Shown here piece by piece: positions 18,996 to 30,075 of a stretch of DNA of 64,000 bases. The number at the start of each line of letters is the position of its first letter. Positions within the stretch are counted from its first letter, which is position 1. The notes under the pieces were generated by a model. It was not told the origin of the DNA. It saw only the letters and a program-made list of their open reading frames with translations, and did not search any database. A program made the position numbers and the translations under genes. Source of the stretch: Pseudomonas brassicacearum. GTDB taxonomy: Bacteria; Pseudomonadota; Gammaproteobacteria; Pseudomonadales; Pseudomonadaceae. The stretch spans positions 181,167 to 245,166 of the forward strand of contig NZ_MOBJ01000003.1 of assembly GCF_003732225.1 (NCBI RefSeq). The letters run 5' to 3'.

Positions 18996-19811
18996 TCAGT
19001 AGCCGTTGGAACCGTAATCGACCTGAAACTCGAACCCGGTCACGCGCTCGACCCCGGTTTCCAGCCGTCCGTCCGGCAGTAACCGCAGCCAGCGATAGCC
19101 TGGCGCCAGGGTATCGACCTTGAAATCCACACTGCCAGGCTCGAACTGGATGCAGGTCGACGGCGAAGCAAGCAGCCGCACGCCGTTGCGTAATTGATCG
19201 ATTTCCTGATGCACATGCCCCCAGAGCACCGCCCGGACCTGTGGGAAACGATCGAGCACGGCAAACAAGGCTTCCGGGTTGCGCAGGCCAATCGGCTCCA
19301 TCCAGGCACAACCAATGGACACCGGATGATGGTGGAAGCACACCAGATGATGGCGCTCGGGCGCTTCGCTCAGGGCGCGGGCGAGCAATTGCAACTGATC
19401 ATCCTGCAAATACCCCGGCACCGAGCCGGGCACCGCCGAATCCAGCAATGTGACCCGCCAGTTACCAATGTCCACCACAGGCGTAAACAGCTGACTCTGG
19501 ACCGCCGCCTGGGCCATGATCTGCGGCTCATCGTGGTTACCCGGAATCCAGCGCGCGGGCGCATCGATCTGCCGGGTCATTTCACGAAACTGCTGATACG
19601 ACTCGAGCGTGCCGTCCTGGGACAGGTCACCGCTGGCGATCATCAGGTCGATATGCGGCTGCTGCGCCAGCACCAACTCGATAACCTTTTGCAGGCTGTC
19701 GCGGGTTTTCATGCCCAGCAACGTCCCATCCGCCTCGGCGAACAGATGACTGTCAGTCAGCTGCACCAGCAGAACGGGGTCGTTGGCGGTCAGAGTGGAT
19801 ACGCTCGGCAA
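18996..19811 (-). CDS. cpdA: 3',5'-cyclic-AMP phosphodiesterase CpdA
   Basis: A calcineurin-like metallophosphoesterase that hydrolyses cAMP and so lowers Vfr/Crp signalling. From the TTG at 19811 (with GGGAG 7-8 bases upstream) it is 271 residues, starting MPSVSTLTANDPVLLVQLTD. The longer ATG frame at 19856 has a poor ribosome site. Metal ligands are seen in order: Asp20 and His22 (LTDSHLF), SGDLSQDG, PGNHDEP, CFHHHP and GHVHQE. Confidence 0.92.
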   Translation of the reverse strand: MPSVSTLTANDPVLLVQLTDSHLFAEADGTLLGMKTRDSLQKVIELVLAQQPHIDLMIASGDLSQDGTLESYQQFREMTRQIDAPARWIPGNHDEPQIMAQAAVQSQLFTPVVDIGNWRVTLLDSAVPGSVPGYLQDDQLQLLARALSEAPERHHLVCFHHHPVSIGCAWMEPIGLRNPEALFAVLDRFPQVRAVLWGHVHQEIDQLRNGVRLLASPSTCIQFEPGSVDFKVDTLAPGYRWLRLLPDGRLETGVERVTGFEFQVDYGSNGY

Positions 19812-19921
19812 GGCGTTCTCCCAAGGCGTGATCACGAATATGGATGAATGGCGCAATTATGCTGGGGGAAATTGAAAAGAGGAAACCCGTGAACCGGACG
19901 CAGTTCACAACTAATGCATCG

Positions 19922-20374
19922 CTAGCGCACGACCTCGAACTCATGCCCGCAGGCCAGGCAATGACTCAGCCATTCGCCGAGGAATACATTGAGCTGGGCT
20001 TTTTCGTCTGGCTGGTGCATCAACGCATTCGGGTAAGGATAGATGCCGCGAAAGCGCCGCGCATGTTCGGCACTGATGACTTCGGCCATGCGCGCGTCGT
20101 GGTAGACCTGAACTTCCAGCTGCGGCACCGGCAGCCATGGCAGGCTGTGCTCCTGGCGCACTCGCAGGGTCGTGGTGTACGGACACGCTTGCAGCACTTC
20201 CAGCATCAGCACACCCAGCATCTGCTCGCCCTGGGTCATTGCTATGCGCCGGGCAGTTGGCTGGTTGCGCATCTCCGGCAACAGGCGCATCAGTCGGGCG
20301 TAGTTGGCCTCGCACGAGCTTTGCAGACCCACGAGATCGACCCGATAACGATCGCGCTGTTTGTTTACGACCAT
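19922..20374 (-). CDS. DUF1249 family protein (YqiB-like)
   Basis: A 150-residue cytoplasmic protein with no known activity. The sequence MVVNKQRDRYRVDLVGLQSSC...NYARLMRLLPEM and the later YPYPNALMHQPDEK are typical of the YqiB/DUF1249 family. That family is almost always encoded between nudF and cpdA, as here. Its start overlaps the 3' end of nudF by 10 bp. Confidence 0.85.
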   Translation of the reverse strand: MVVNKQRDRYRVDLVGLQSSCEANYARLMRLLPEMRNQPTARRIAMTQGEQMLGVLMLEVLQACPYTTTLRVRQEHSLPWLPVPQLEVQVYHDARMAEVISAEHARRFRGIYPYPNALMHQPDEKAQLNVFLGEWLSHCLACGHEFEVVR

Positions 20375-20982
20375 AGCCCCCTCACTTCAACGCGGTTCAA
20401 AGCCAGCCATTGCAAGGCAATAATGCTTGCCGCGTTGGAAATCCGTCCATCACGTACGGCTTGCAGGGCATCTTCAAAGTCCCAAACCGTGACGCGAATA
20501 TCTTCTGCTTCCTCCACCAGCCCATGCAGGCCGCCGGCCCCGGCACTGTTACACCGCCCCAGATACAAGTGCACATATTCGGTACTGCCACCGGGCGATG
20601 GAAAATAATTGAGCATCGGCCACAGAGCAGTGAATACCAGTCCAGCTTCCTCCTGCGCTTCGCGGTGAGCAACTTCTTCCGGTATTTCGTCCTTATCGAT
20701 CAGACCAGCGACCAGTTCGATCAGCCACGGGTTGTCAGTCTTGCCCAATGCACCGACGCGAAATTGCTCGATCAATACCACTTCGTCGCGCTGCGGATCG
20801 TAAGGCAACACGCACACAGCATCATGACGCACGAACAACTCGCGACTGATCTCGCGACTCATACCACCGGCAAACAGCTCATGGCGCAGGTGCACGCGAT
20901 CAAGCTTGTAGAAACCCTTGTAGCAGTTTTCTCTGCGCACGATGTCTACGATGGTCGGGGTGGCATTGGCAAAATCAGTCAT
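20365..20982 (-). CDS. nudF: ADP-ribose diphosphatase NudF
   Basis: A 205-residue Nudix hydrolase splitting ADP-ribose to AMP and ribose-5-phosphate. The Nudix box is complete: Gly93, Glu99, then REAQEEAGL at 107-115. It is the first gene of the nudF-parE cluster. A 224-bp intergenic region to the divergent DUF3298 gene must contain its promoter. Confidence 0.93.
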   Translation of the reverse strand: MTDFANATPTIVDIVRRENCYKGFYKLDRVHLRHELFAGGMSREISRELFVRHDAVCVLPYDPQRDEVVLIEQFRVGALGKTDNPWLIELVAGLIDKDEIPEEVAHREAQEEAGLVFTALWPMLNYFPSPGGSTEYVHLYLGRCNSAGAGGLHGLVEEAEDIRVTVWDFEDALQAVRDGRISNAASIIALQWLALNRVEVRGLWS

Positions 20983-21206
20983 AACAATCCTCGTTTACTG
21001 TCAATCCGTCCGAGGTTCCCCCTCAGGCTTCGCGCCATCCTAACGTGCTCACTGCGGTTGATGCAGCCTCTTTGCAGTTGCCGGGATGGACGGCAGGGGG
21101 GCAAACCTACTCTAATTGATACTATTGAGCTTAGTGGCGAACCGACCGCCACGCTGGCAGTCGAAGCCGGTAACTTTTGCCTTTCCCTGATTCATGAAGG
21201 ACGCCC

Positions 21207-21953
21207 ATGTCGCTGTTGAAAATCGCCTCCGTGGCCTGCATTGCCCTCACGCTCGGCGCCTGCCAAAGCCTGTTCCAACCCAGCTATCGGGCACAGGTGA
21301 CATCCACTCGCGATGCGTCCGAGCAGGTCAAGCCGGGTTGCGACGGCCCCGACTGCCCCCTGGTGAATATCGATACAGTGCATTTTCCGACCGACCCGCA
21401 ACTGGACCGGATCGTCGAACAGCGCCTGCTGCAAATGACCCGCACCTCAGCAGGCGCAGCGCTGCCGCCCTCGCTCAACGCCTACCGCGAACAGTTCCTG
21501 CATGAGTCGGGCGAGCGCAACAGCGTCTACCTGCAAGCCAAGGTACGTGAGCAGCATGACGGACTGGTGATCATTGAAGTGTCCAGCTATCTGGACACGG
21601 GCGCGGCCAATGGCACACCGGGACGGGGTTTCATCAACTACTCGCGTCAGCTGCAAAAAGAGCTGAGCCTGAACGACATGCTCTTGCCGGGGCAGGAGGT
21701 GGCGTTCTGGAAGACCGCGCAAGTCGCGCACAATAGCTGGCTGATCAATTCGCAGATGGATCGGGATCCGGACTTCGTAAAAAGCTGGCCCTTCCAGAAA
21801 ACCCCGAACGTGGCCTTGACCAGCGCCGGGGTGGTGCTCAAGTACAACGTGGCGACCATCGCGCCCTATTCGAGTGGCCTCATCGAGATGACCATCCCCT
21901 ACGCCCGTCTCAAGGGTCAGATCAAGCCCGAGCTGGTGCCTGAGCGTAGCTGA
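21207..21953 (+). CDS. RsiV/DUF3298-type lipoprotein
   Basis: A 248-residue predicted lipoprotein with signal peptide and lipobox LGAC at Cys19. Conserved stretches include NIDTVHFPTDPQLDRIV, SYLDTGAANGTPGRGFINYS and the C-terminal SSGLIEMTIPYARLKGQI. These are typical of the DUF3298 domain also found in the extracellular part of RsiV anti-sigma factors. No sigma factor is adjacent, and function is unknown. AAGGA precedes the ATG. Its 3' end overlaps the convergent cytX by 32 bp. Confidence 0.8.
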   Translation: MSLLKIASVACIALTLGACQSLFQPSYRAQVTSTRDASEQVKPGCDGPDCPLVNIDTVHFPTDPQLDRIVEQRLLQMTRTSAGAALPPSLNAYREQFLHESGERNSVYLQAKVREQHDGLVIIEVSSYLDTGAANGTPGRGFINYSRQLQKELSLNDMLLPGQEVAFWKTAQVAHNSWLINSQMDRDPDFVKSWPFQKTPNVALTSAGVVLKYNVATIAPYSSGLIEMTIPYARLKGQIKPELVPERS

Positions 21954-23214
21954 AGACCCGACCCAGCAGCAGTTGCAGCAGCCCTGCCAACACCAACGAT
22001 GGCAGGGTTGCGCCGACCTCCGGATACAGATTCGCCAGCAAGTGATAGGTGCTCACTCCGCCCAACCAGGCAAGCAATGCCGGCCAGCGCAAGGCGGCTG
22101 ACGCAACTTGCGCACTGCGCTTGCGCAGGATGAAGTGATCCACCAGCACCACGCCGAACAGCGGCGCGAACACCGAGCCGATCAACAGCAGGAAGTTCTG
22201 GTACTGGGCCAGTGGCGCCAGGCACGCGATCAAGGTGCAGACCACACCGATGGCCAAGGCCAGGTGTTCGACTTTCATGCGCAACAGAATCCCGCTGGAC
22301 ACCGCCGCCGAGTGAATGTCGGCGAAAGCGTTTTCCGACTCATCGAGCAGAATCAGCAACAGCGGAATGCCCAAACCGGCACCGGCCAGCGCCAACAGCA
22401 AGGCATTGACTTCACCACTCGGGGCGAACGCCAGGGTGTAGGCAACGCCCAGGCTCATCAGCCAGAAGTTACCAATGAAGAAGCCCAGCGCCGTGCCGCC
22501 GAATACGCTTTTCGCACGTTTGCCGAAACGCGAGTAGTCGGCAATCAGTGGCAGCCACGACAGCGGCATGGCGATGGCGATATCAAAACCCACGGCGAAC
22601 GGCATCGAACCGTCACCGGCCTGCGCCCACAGCGCAGCCAGATCGGCTTTGGCGAAGAGGTTCCAGGTCAGCCAGAGGCACGCCGCCAATAGCAACCAGA
22701 TGCCCCACTTGCGCAGGATCTTGCGGACAAAAGTCAGCGGACCGCTGACAGCGAGCAAGGTGGCCAGGGCGCCGAACACCAGCGTCCAGAGCAATGGGCT
22801 GGCCATCAGGCTGCCGTCGCTGAACGCACGGGTGCCAAGCAGGCTGGCCGCGTCGCGCATGACGATGATTTCGAACGAGCCCCAACCGATCAGTTGCAGC
22901 AGATTCAGCAGCGCCGGCAGGCTCGCGCCGCGACTGCCGAGGCTGAGTTTCAGCGCGGCCATGGCCGACAGGCCGGTATCGCTGCCGATCACCCCGACAC
23001 ACGCCAGCAGCAGAACGCCGACCAGGGTGCCAAGGAAAATCGCCAGCAACGAGCCCGACAGACCCAACCCTGGCGCAAGCAAGGCGCCCGTCTGCAAGAC
23101 CATCAGACCGATGCCGAGGGAGAACCACAGGGAGAACAGATCGCGGGCACCGAAGACACGCTGGGCCAGAGGCACGGCGTGGTCGGGGGAATAGGTACTG
23201 GGTTGAATGCTCAA
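21922..23214 (-). CDS. cytX: Putative hydroxymethylpyrimidine transporter CytX
   Basis: A 430-residue permease of the NCS1 family with about 12 hydrophobic helices. It begins VPLAQRVFGARDLFSLWFSLGIGLMVL and has the FEIIVMRDAA and LPLIADYSRFG segments. CytX-type members are linked to thiamin-pyrimidine salvage, which fits its place downstream of riboswitch-controlled thiC on the same strand. The 184-bp gap from thiC contains a REPIN, so read-through is uncertain. Confidence 0.85.
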   Translation of the reverse strand: MSIQPSTYSPDHAVPLAQRVFGARDLFSLWFSLGIGLMVLQTGALLAPGLGLSGSLLAIFLGTLVGVLLLACVGVIGSDTGLSAMAALKLSLGSRGASLPALLNLLQLIGWGSFEIIVMRDAASLLGTRAFSDGSLMASPLLWTLVFGALATLLAVSGPLTFVRKILRKWGIWLLLAACLWLTWNLFAKADLAALWAQAGDGSMPFAVGFDIAIAMPLSWLPLIADYSRFGKRAKSVFGGTALGFFIGNFWLMSLGVAYTLAFAPSGEVNALLLALAGAGLGIPLLLILLDESENAFADIHSAAVSSGILLRMKVEHLALAIGVVCTLIACLAPLAQYQNFLLLIGSVFAPLFGVVLVDHFILRKRSAQVASAALRWPALLAWLGGVSTYHLLANLYPEVGATLPSLVLAGLLQLLLGRVFSYAQAPARA

Positions 23215-23271
23215 GGGTGTTATCTCGGAGGGATAAAGTGTGTCATTGAGATCACGGGTGTCTGGTCTGAC

Positions 23272-23345
23272 GCCATCGCGAGCAAGCTCGCTCCCACATT
23301 TGATTTGTGCCGTTCACAAGTCCCCTGTGGGAGCGAGCTTGCTCC
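23272..23345. repeat. REPIN
   Basis: Inverted REP pair: GCCATCGCGAGCAAGCTCGC on the left, CTGTGGGAGCGAGCTTGCTC on the right. It separates thiC from cytX. Confidence 0.88.
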
Positions 23346-23398
23346 GAGCGGCGATCCGACGATGGCGGCGGTGCAGGCACCGCCAACCTCAGGTCAGA

Positions 23399-25558
<2,160 letters not shown>

Positions 25559-25761
25559 AAGAACCCGGCCAGTCTAGACACAACCAGTAAAGAACGCCAA
25601 CACCGGTGCAAACAGCGTGATGAATGGCGTAATTACAGGATTGTTGCCGCAAGCCGGCGCATCTACACTCGCTACGCCATGCTGCGCCTTGACGCTGTAA
25701 AGCGCGCGCCGTAGCCTTGGCGCTCAGATTATTATCGTAATATAAATTTTAGGGATCGCTC

Positions 25762-27195
25762 ATGCTGCGCAAACTCTCACTGGCTCTCGCCGTGTCTTGT
25801 GCGTCCAATGGAATGGCCTGGGCAGCAGAAGCGCCCTTATCGACCAAGACCGATCTGGTCAGCGTCTACCAGGAAGCCGTCGACAACAACGCCGACCTGG
25901 CCGCCGCCCGCGCTCAATATGGCGCGCAAAAGGAAGTTGTGCCCCAGGCCCGCGCCGGCCTGCTACCGAACCTCTCGGGGGGTGCCGAAGTCGCCGATGT
26001 GCGGACGAAAATCGATCAGCCGTCAGCCATTGCCAACCGCAGTGCCCACTTCTATCAAGCGACACTGGCCCAGCCGTTGTTCCGCGCCGATCGCTGGTTC
26101 CAGTTCCAGGCAGCCAAGGATGTCAACGAGCAAGCGGCGCTGCAACTCTCGGCGACCGAGCAGAACCTGATTCTGCAAAGCGCCGAAACCTACTTCAACG
26201 TGCTGCGCAGCCAGGACAACCTCGCCTCGACCAAGGCCGAGGAAGCGGCGTTCAAGCGCCAGCTCGACCAGTCCAATGAGCGTTTCGATGTGGGCCTCTC
26301 GGACAAGACCGACGTGCTGCAATCGCAAGCCAGTTACGACACCGCGCGCGCCAACCGGATCCTCGCCCAGCGCCAGGTGGATGATGCGTTCGAAGCGCTG
26401 ATCACCCTGACCAACCGTCAGTACAACTCGATCCAGGGCATCGTCCACACCTTGCCGGTCCTGCCGCCAGCGCCGAACGACGCCAAGGCCTGGGTCGACA
26501 CCGCCGCCAAACAGAACCTCAACCTGCTGGCCAGCAACTACGCGGTCAGCGCCGCCGAAGAAACGCTCAAGCAGCGCAAGGCCGGTCACGCACCGACCCT
26601 CGACGCCGTGGCGCAGTACAAGACCGGTGACAACGATGCGCTGGGTTTCAGCAATCCAAGTGCCTTTGGCCAACCGTACGGCGGCACCGTCTCGCAGAGC
26701 ACGGTCGGCCTGCAACTGAACATTCCGATCTACAGCGGCGGGCTGACCAGCTCGCAGGTTCGCGAGTCGTACTCGCGCCTGGACCAAAGCGAACAGCAAC
26801 GCGAAGCGCTGCGTCGGCAAGTGGTGGAAAACACCCGCAACCTGCACCGTGCAGTGAACAGCGATGTCGAGCAGGTCCAGGCACGCCGCCAGTCGATCAT
26901 CTCGAACCAGAGCGCGGTGGACGCCACGGAAATCGGTTATCAGGTGGGTACGCGCAATATCGTCGACGTGCTCGACGCCCAGCGTCAGCTGTACACCTCG
27001 GTGCGCAACTACAACAACAGCCGCTACGACTACATTCTCGACAACCTGCGCCTGAAGCAGGCTGCCGGCACCCTCAGCCCGGGCGACTTGCAGGACCTGA
27101 AGCGTTATCTCAAGGCCGACTACAACCCGGACAAGGACTTCCTGCCGCCGGACCTGGCCAAGGCTGCAGCGGAACAGCTGAAGGCGAATCCTTGA
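25762..27195 (+). CDS. opmH: TolC-family outer-membrane channel OpmH
   Basis: A 477-residue outer-membrane efflux/secretion duct with a signal peptide (MLRKLSLALAVSCASNGMAWAA). Two TolC repeats show the LQSAETYFNVLRSQDNL... and QVGTRNIVDVLDAQRQLYT segments that form the periplasmic helical barrel. It is the neighbour of thiC in PAO1, where the protein is OpmH, partner of TriABC and other pumps. An AT-rich stretch just before the start (near 25730-25752) may hold the promoter. It is divergent from thiC. Confidence 0.92.
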   Translation: MLRKLSLALAVSCASNGMAWAAEAPLSTKTDLVSVYQEAVDNNADLAAARAQYGAQKEVVPQARAGLLPNLSGGAEVADVRTKIDQPSAIANRSAHFYQATLAQPLFRADRWFQFQAAKDVNEQAALQLSATEQNLILQSAETYFNVLRSQDNLASTKAEEAAFKRQLDQSNERFDVGLSDKTDVLQSQASYDTARANRILAQRQVDDAFEALITLTNRQYNSIQGIVHTLPVLPPAPNDAKAWVDTAAKQNLNLLASNYAVSAAEETLKQRKAGHAPTLDAVAQYKTGDNDALGFSNPSAFGQPYGGTVSQSTVGLQLNIPIYSGGLTSSQVRESYSRLDQSEQQREALRRQVVENTRNLHRAVNSDVEQVQARRQSIISNQSAVDATEIGYQVGTRNIVDVLDAQRQLYTSVRNYNNSRYDYILDNLRLKQAAGTLSPGDLQDLKRYLKADYNPDKDFLPPDLAKAAAEQLKANP

Positions 27196-27213
27196 GATAG
27201 CAAGCGCACTCCA

Positions 27214-27303
27214 TGTGGGAGCGAGCTTGCTCGCGATGGCGGCAGCACATTCAAGATCAATGCTGACTGATCCACCGCTATCGCGAGCAAGCTCGCTCCC
27301 ACA
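27214..27303. repeat. REPIN
   Basis: Inverted REP pair: TGTGGGAGCGAGCTTGCTCG on the left and its complement ending GCTCCCACA on the right. It lies between convergent opmH and waaA. Confidence 0.9.
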
Positions 27304-27325
27304 GGTTCTATGCCTTGACCGACGA

Positions 27326-28597
27326 TCAAATCAACCGCCCCAACCCATCCAGCAATCGCTGCAAGGCGCCCTGATTGGCGCGCATCACCGTAAGCCCCGC
27401 CTCTGCCATCCGCTGCGCATCGCGTGGCAACTCGAACAACCGCTGCACCGCCAGCGCCAGCCCTTGGGCGTCATCCACTTCCTGCAACGCCTTGGCACTG
27501 CGCATCAGCGTGGCGATCTCAAGGAAGTTGAACAGGTGCGGCCCGCTCAACACCGGTTTGGCCAGCGCCGCCGGCTCCAGCAGGTTATGCCCGCCGTTAG
27601 GCACCAGGCTGCCGCCGACAAACGCGCTGTCAGCCAAGGCGTAGAGAAACAGCAACTCGCCCATGGTGTCGCCAAGCAACACTGAGGTGTTGACACTGAC
27701 CGCTTCGCCAGTCGAACGACGGATCGTATTGAAACCTTGCTGCTGGCAGAGCTCGAACACCGGGTTGAAGCGCTCGGGGTGACGCGGCACCAGAATCAGC
27801 AGCGCATCCGGATGGCTGGCGAGCAATTGTCGATGCGCCGCCAGCACCACTTCGTCTTCACCTTCATGGGTACTCGCGGCGATCCACACCGGCCGCTCGA
27901 CCGCTTGCCATTGCTGACGCAACTCGGCGGCGCGCTGTAGCAGTTTTGGGTCAATGCTTAAATCAAACTTGATCGAGCCGGTCACTTCGACCGTTTCCGC
28001 ACGCGCGCCCAACTGCCGAAAACGCTCGGCTTCGGCCTCGGTCTGCACTGCGAACAAACTCATCTCGGCGAGCATCGGCTGGGTCAATTTACCGAATCGG
28101 CCATAGCCTTTGGCCGAACGCTCCGAGAGCCGAGCATTGGCCAGCGCTACCGGAATCCCGCGTTTGGCGCACTGATGGATGTGGTTGGGCCACAACTCGG
28201 TTTCCATGATTACGGCCAGTTTCGGCTGGACCCTGTCGAGGAAGCGCGCTGCCGCACAGGGCAAATCGTAAGGCAGATAGCAGTGCTGGATGCGCGGCTC
28301 ATGGGCGAACATCGCGTGAATCCGCTCGGAGCCGGTCGGGGTCATGCAGGTCACGGTGATCGGCAGCTGTGGATAACGTTCGAGCAACCCGCGAATCATC
28401 GGTGCAGCGGCAATGCTTTCGCCAACCGACACCGCGTGCACCCAGATGCCACCGGGCTTCATCACCGGTAAGCCGATGGAGAATCGCTCGCCAATACGCT
28501 TGGCATACGCCGGCGCCTTGCGCGAGCGCAGCCACAGCCGAATCGCTACCAGTGGCAGCCCCAGGTAAAACAGCGCGGTGTAGAGAGTTCTATTCAT
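27326..28597 (-). CDS. waaA: 3-deoxy-D-manno-octulosonic acid (Kdo) transferase
   Basis: A 423-residue inner-membrane-anchored GT-B glycosyltransferase (family 30). It adds Kdo from CMP-Kdo to lipid IVA, the essential first core step. The N-terminal anchor helix is followed by WVHAVSVGES with the catalytic glutamate. The Rossmann-like C-terminal half contains ILVPRHPERF and GGHNLLEPAALAKPV. ATG at 28597 is chosen over an upstream in-frame codon because the family begins MNRTLYT. It lies about 4.7 kb from the main LPS core cluster, as in PAO1. Confidence 0.96.
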   Translation of the reverse strand: MNRTLYTALFYLGLPLVAIRLWLRSRKAPAYAKRIGERFSIGLPVMKPGGIWVHAVSVGESIAAAPMIRGLLERYPQLPITVTCMTPTGSERIHAMFAHEPRIQHCYLPYDLPCAAARFLDRVQPKLAVIMETELWPNHIHQCAKRGIPVALANARLSERSAKGYGRFGKLTQPMLAEMSLFAVQTEAEAERFRQLGARAETVEVTGSIKFDLSIDPKLLQRAAELRQQWQAVERPVWIAASTHEGEDEVVLAAHRQLLASHPDALLILVPRHPERFNPVFELCQQQGFNTIRRSTGEAVSVNTSVLLGDTMGELLFLYALADSAFVGGSLVPNGGHNLLEPAALAKPVLSGPHLFNFLEIATLMRSAKALQEVDDAQGLALAVQRLFELPRDAQRMAEAGLTVMRANQGALQRLLDGLGRLI

Positions 28598-28620
28598 GGC
28601 GGCGGAGTTTATCGGCTTTT

Positions 28621-29511
28621 TTAGCCGATCGCCTGCAAGTGCACGGCAAAACGTTCCGCCAGCCAACGCGCGGCCGGCCCCAGCGGTTCATCACGCCGCC
28701 AGACCAGTTCCACCACCAGGGCTGGCGGGGTCCATTCGCTGACCAGCTCGACCATCTGCCCGTGATACGCCGGGTACTGCACCACATGCCGTGGCAGCCA
28801 GGCCCAACCCAGCCCGCGCATCAACCACTCGGCCAGGACATAAAAACTGTCGGCCCGCCAAACTTGCGGGCTGGCTTGTTCACTGCCCGGGTAGACGCTG
28901 GACTGGGTAGCCATCAGCAGTTGCCGATACTGTGCCAATTGCTGGCAATCCACCTGACCTCCCACCGCCAGCGGATGCCCCACGCCGCACACCGTGACCA
29001 TCTCGACACTGCCCAGCACCCGACGCTCCAGGGCTTCGGGGATCTGCTCGTGATAAAACAGCAAGCCCAGATCCGCCTGGCGCTCCACCAATTTGCGCGC
29101 CACATCGCCTTGGGCGGCACTGGCCAGTTGCACTTCCAGGCTGGGAAATTGCTCGGCCAATGCTTCGAGGCTGTCGAGCACCGGCTGATAAGGCATGGCC
29201 TCATCCTGCGCCAGACGCAACCGCGCCTCCTGACCGCGCATCAACGCCAGCGCTCGACCATTGAGTCGCTCGCACTGGCGCAACACTTCCCGCGCCTCTT
29301 CGAGCAATGCGCTGCCGGCTTCGGTCAGGCGTGGCTGGCGACCGCTACTGCGATCAAACAGGTTCACGCCAAGGTCGGCTTCAAGCAGCGCAATTGAACT
29401 ACTGACCGCCGACTGTGCCTTACGTTGGTCCCGCGCTACCGCCGAAAACGAACGCTGCTCGGCGACACTGACGAACAAACGCATCTGCTCCAGACTCCAT
29501 TGCACACTCAT
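28621..29511 (-). CDS. LysR-family transcriptional regulator
   Basis: A 296-residue regulator. The N-terminal winged helix reads LEQMRLFVSVAEQRSFSAVA...AQSAVSSSIALLEADLGVNLFDR, which is diagnostic. The C-terminal effector-binding domain covers about 90-290. It is divergent from an SMR-type efflux gene 103 bp away, the usual arrangement for a regulator of its neighbour. The effector is unknown. Confidence 0.9.
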   Translation of the reverse strand: MSVQWSLEQMRLFVSVAEQRSFSAVARDQRKAQSAVSSSIALLEADLGVNLFDRSSGRQPRLTEAGSALLEEAREVLRQCERLNGRALALMRGQEARLRLAQDEAMPYQPVLDSLEALAEQFPSLEVQLASAAQGDVARKLVERQADLGLLFYHEQIPEALERRVLGSVEMVTVCGVGHPLAVGGQVDCQQLAQYRQLLMATQSSVYPGSEQASPQVWRADSFYVLAEWLMRGLGWAWLPRHVVQYPAYHGQMVELVSEWTPPALVVELVWRRDEPLGPAARWLAERFAVHLQAIG

Positions 29512-29614
29512 GGCTCAACCCATCTTCAAATCAGATAGGTAATGACTTTACCCCATCTCCAGAGTCTCTAGAATGCCGACCTTATCAAGTAGGTCCAAAC
29601 ACGAGGAACGTCCC

Positions 29615-29947
29615 ATGAACGCTTACTACTACCTGGCTATCGCCATTTGCGCCGAAGTGATCGCCACCGTATCGATGAAAGCGGTCAAGGGCCTGAGCAC
29701 GCCGATCCCTCTGCTGCTGATCACTGTCGGTTATGGCATCGCGTTCTGGATGCTGACCCTGGTGGTACGCACCATCCCGGTTGGCGTCACCTACGCGGTC
29801 TGGGCCGGCATGGGTATCGTGATGGTCAGCATCGCGGCGCTGTTTCTCTACGACCAGAAACTCGACATCCCCGCCATGCTTGGCATGGCGCTGATTGTCC
29901 TGGGCGTGGTGGTCATTCAGCTGTTCTCGAAAACTGCAGGGCATTAA
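29615..29947 (+). CDS. SMR-family multidrug efflux protein (EmrE-like)
   Basis: A 110-residue protein with four transmembrane helices and the essential Glu14 (ICAEVIATVSMKA), the proton/substrate-coupling residue of small multidrug resistance pumps. The segment GVTYAVWAGMGIV is the conserved helix-3 region. GAGGA lies before the ATG at 29615. It is probably controlled by the divergent LysR regulator. The drug or guanidinium substrate cannot be read from the sequence. Confidence 0.92.
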   Translation: MNAYYYLAIAICAEVIATVSMKAVKGLSTPIPLLLITVGYGIAFWMLTLVVRTIPVGVTYAVWAGMGIVMVSIAALFLYDQKLDIPAMLGMALIVLGVVVIQLFSKTAGH

Positions 29948-29950
29948 AAG

Positions 29951-30007
29951 AAAAGATCGCAGCCTGCGGCAGCTCCTACGGGTGGATACGGAAGGCTGCG
30001 ATCTTTT
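29951..30007 (+). terminator. Long hairpin terminator after the SMR gene
   Basis: Stem AAAAGATCGCAGCCT/AGGCTGCGATCTTTT with a 27-nt middle, ending in TTTTTT. The arms are the same AAAGATCGCAGCCTGCGGCA repeat that recurs at 51900-52040 and 52630, so a dispersed repeat serves as a terminator here. Confidence 0.8.
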
Positions 30008-30075
30008 TTCGCCTCATGGCTCCATCCCATGAGTCTGTATACTGCGCCTCTAGTCCTGAACTCTGAGGTCGCTGC

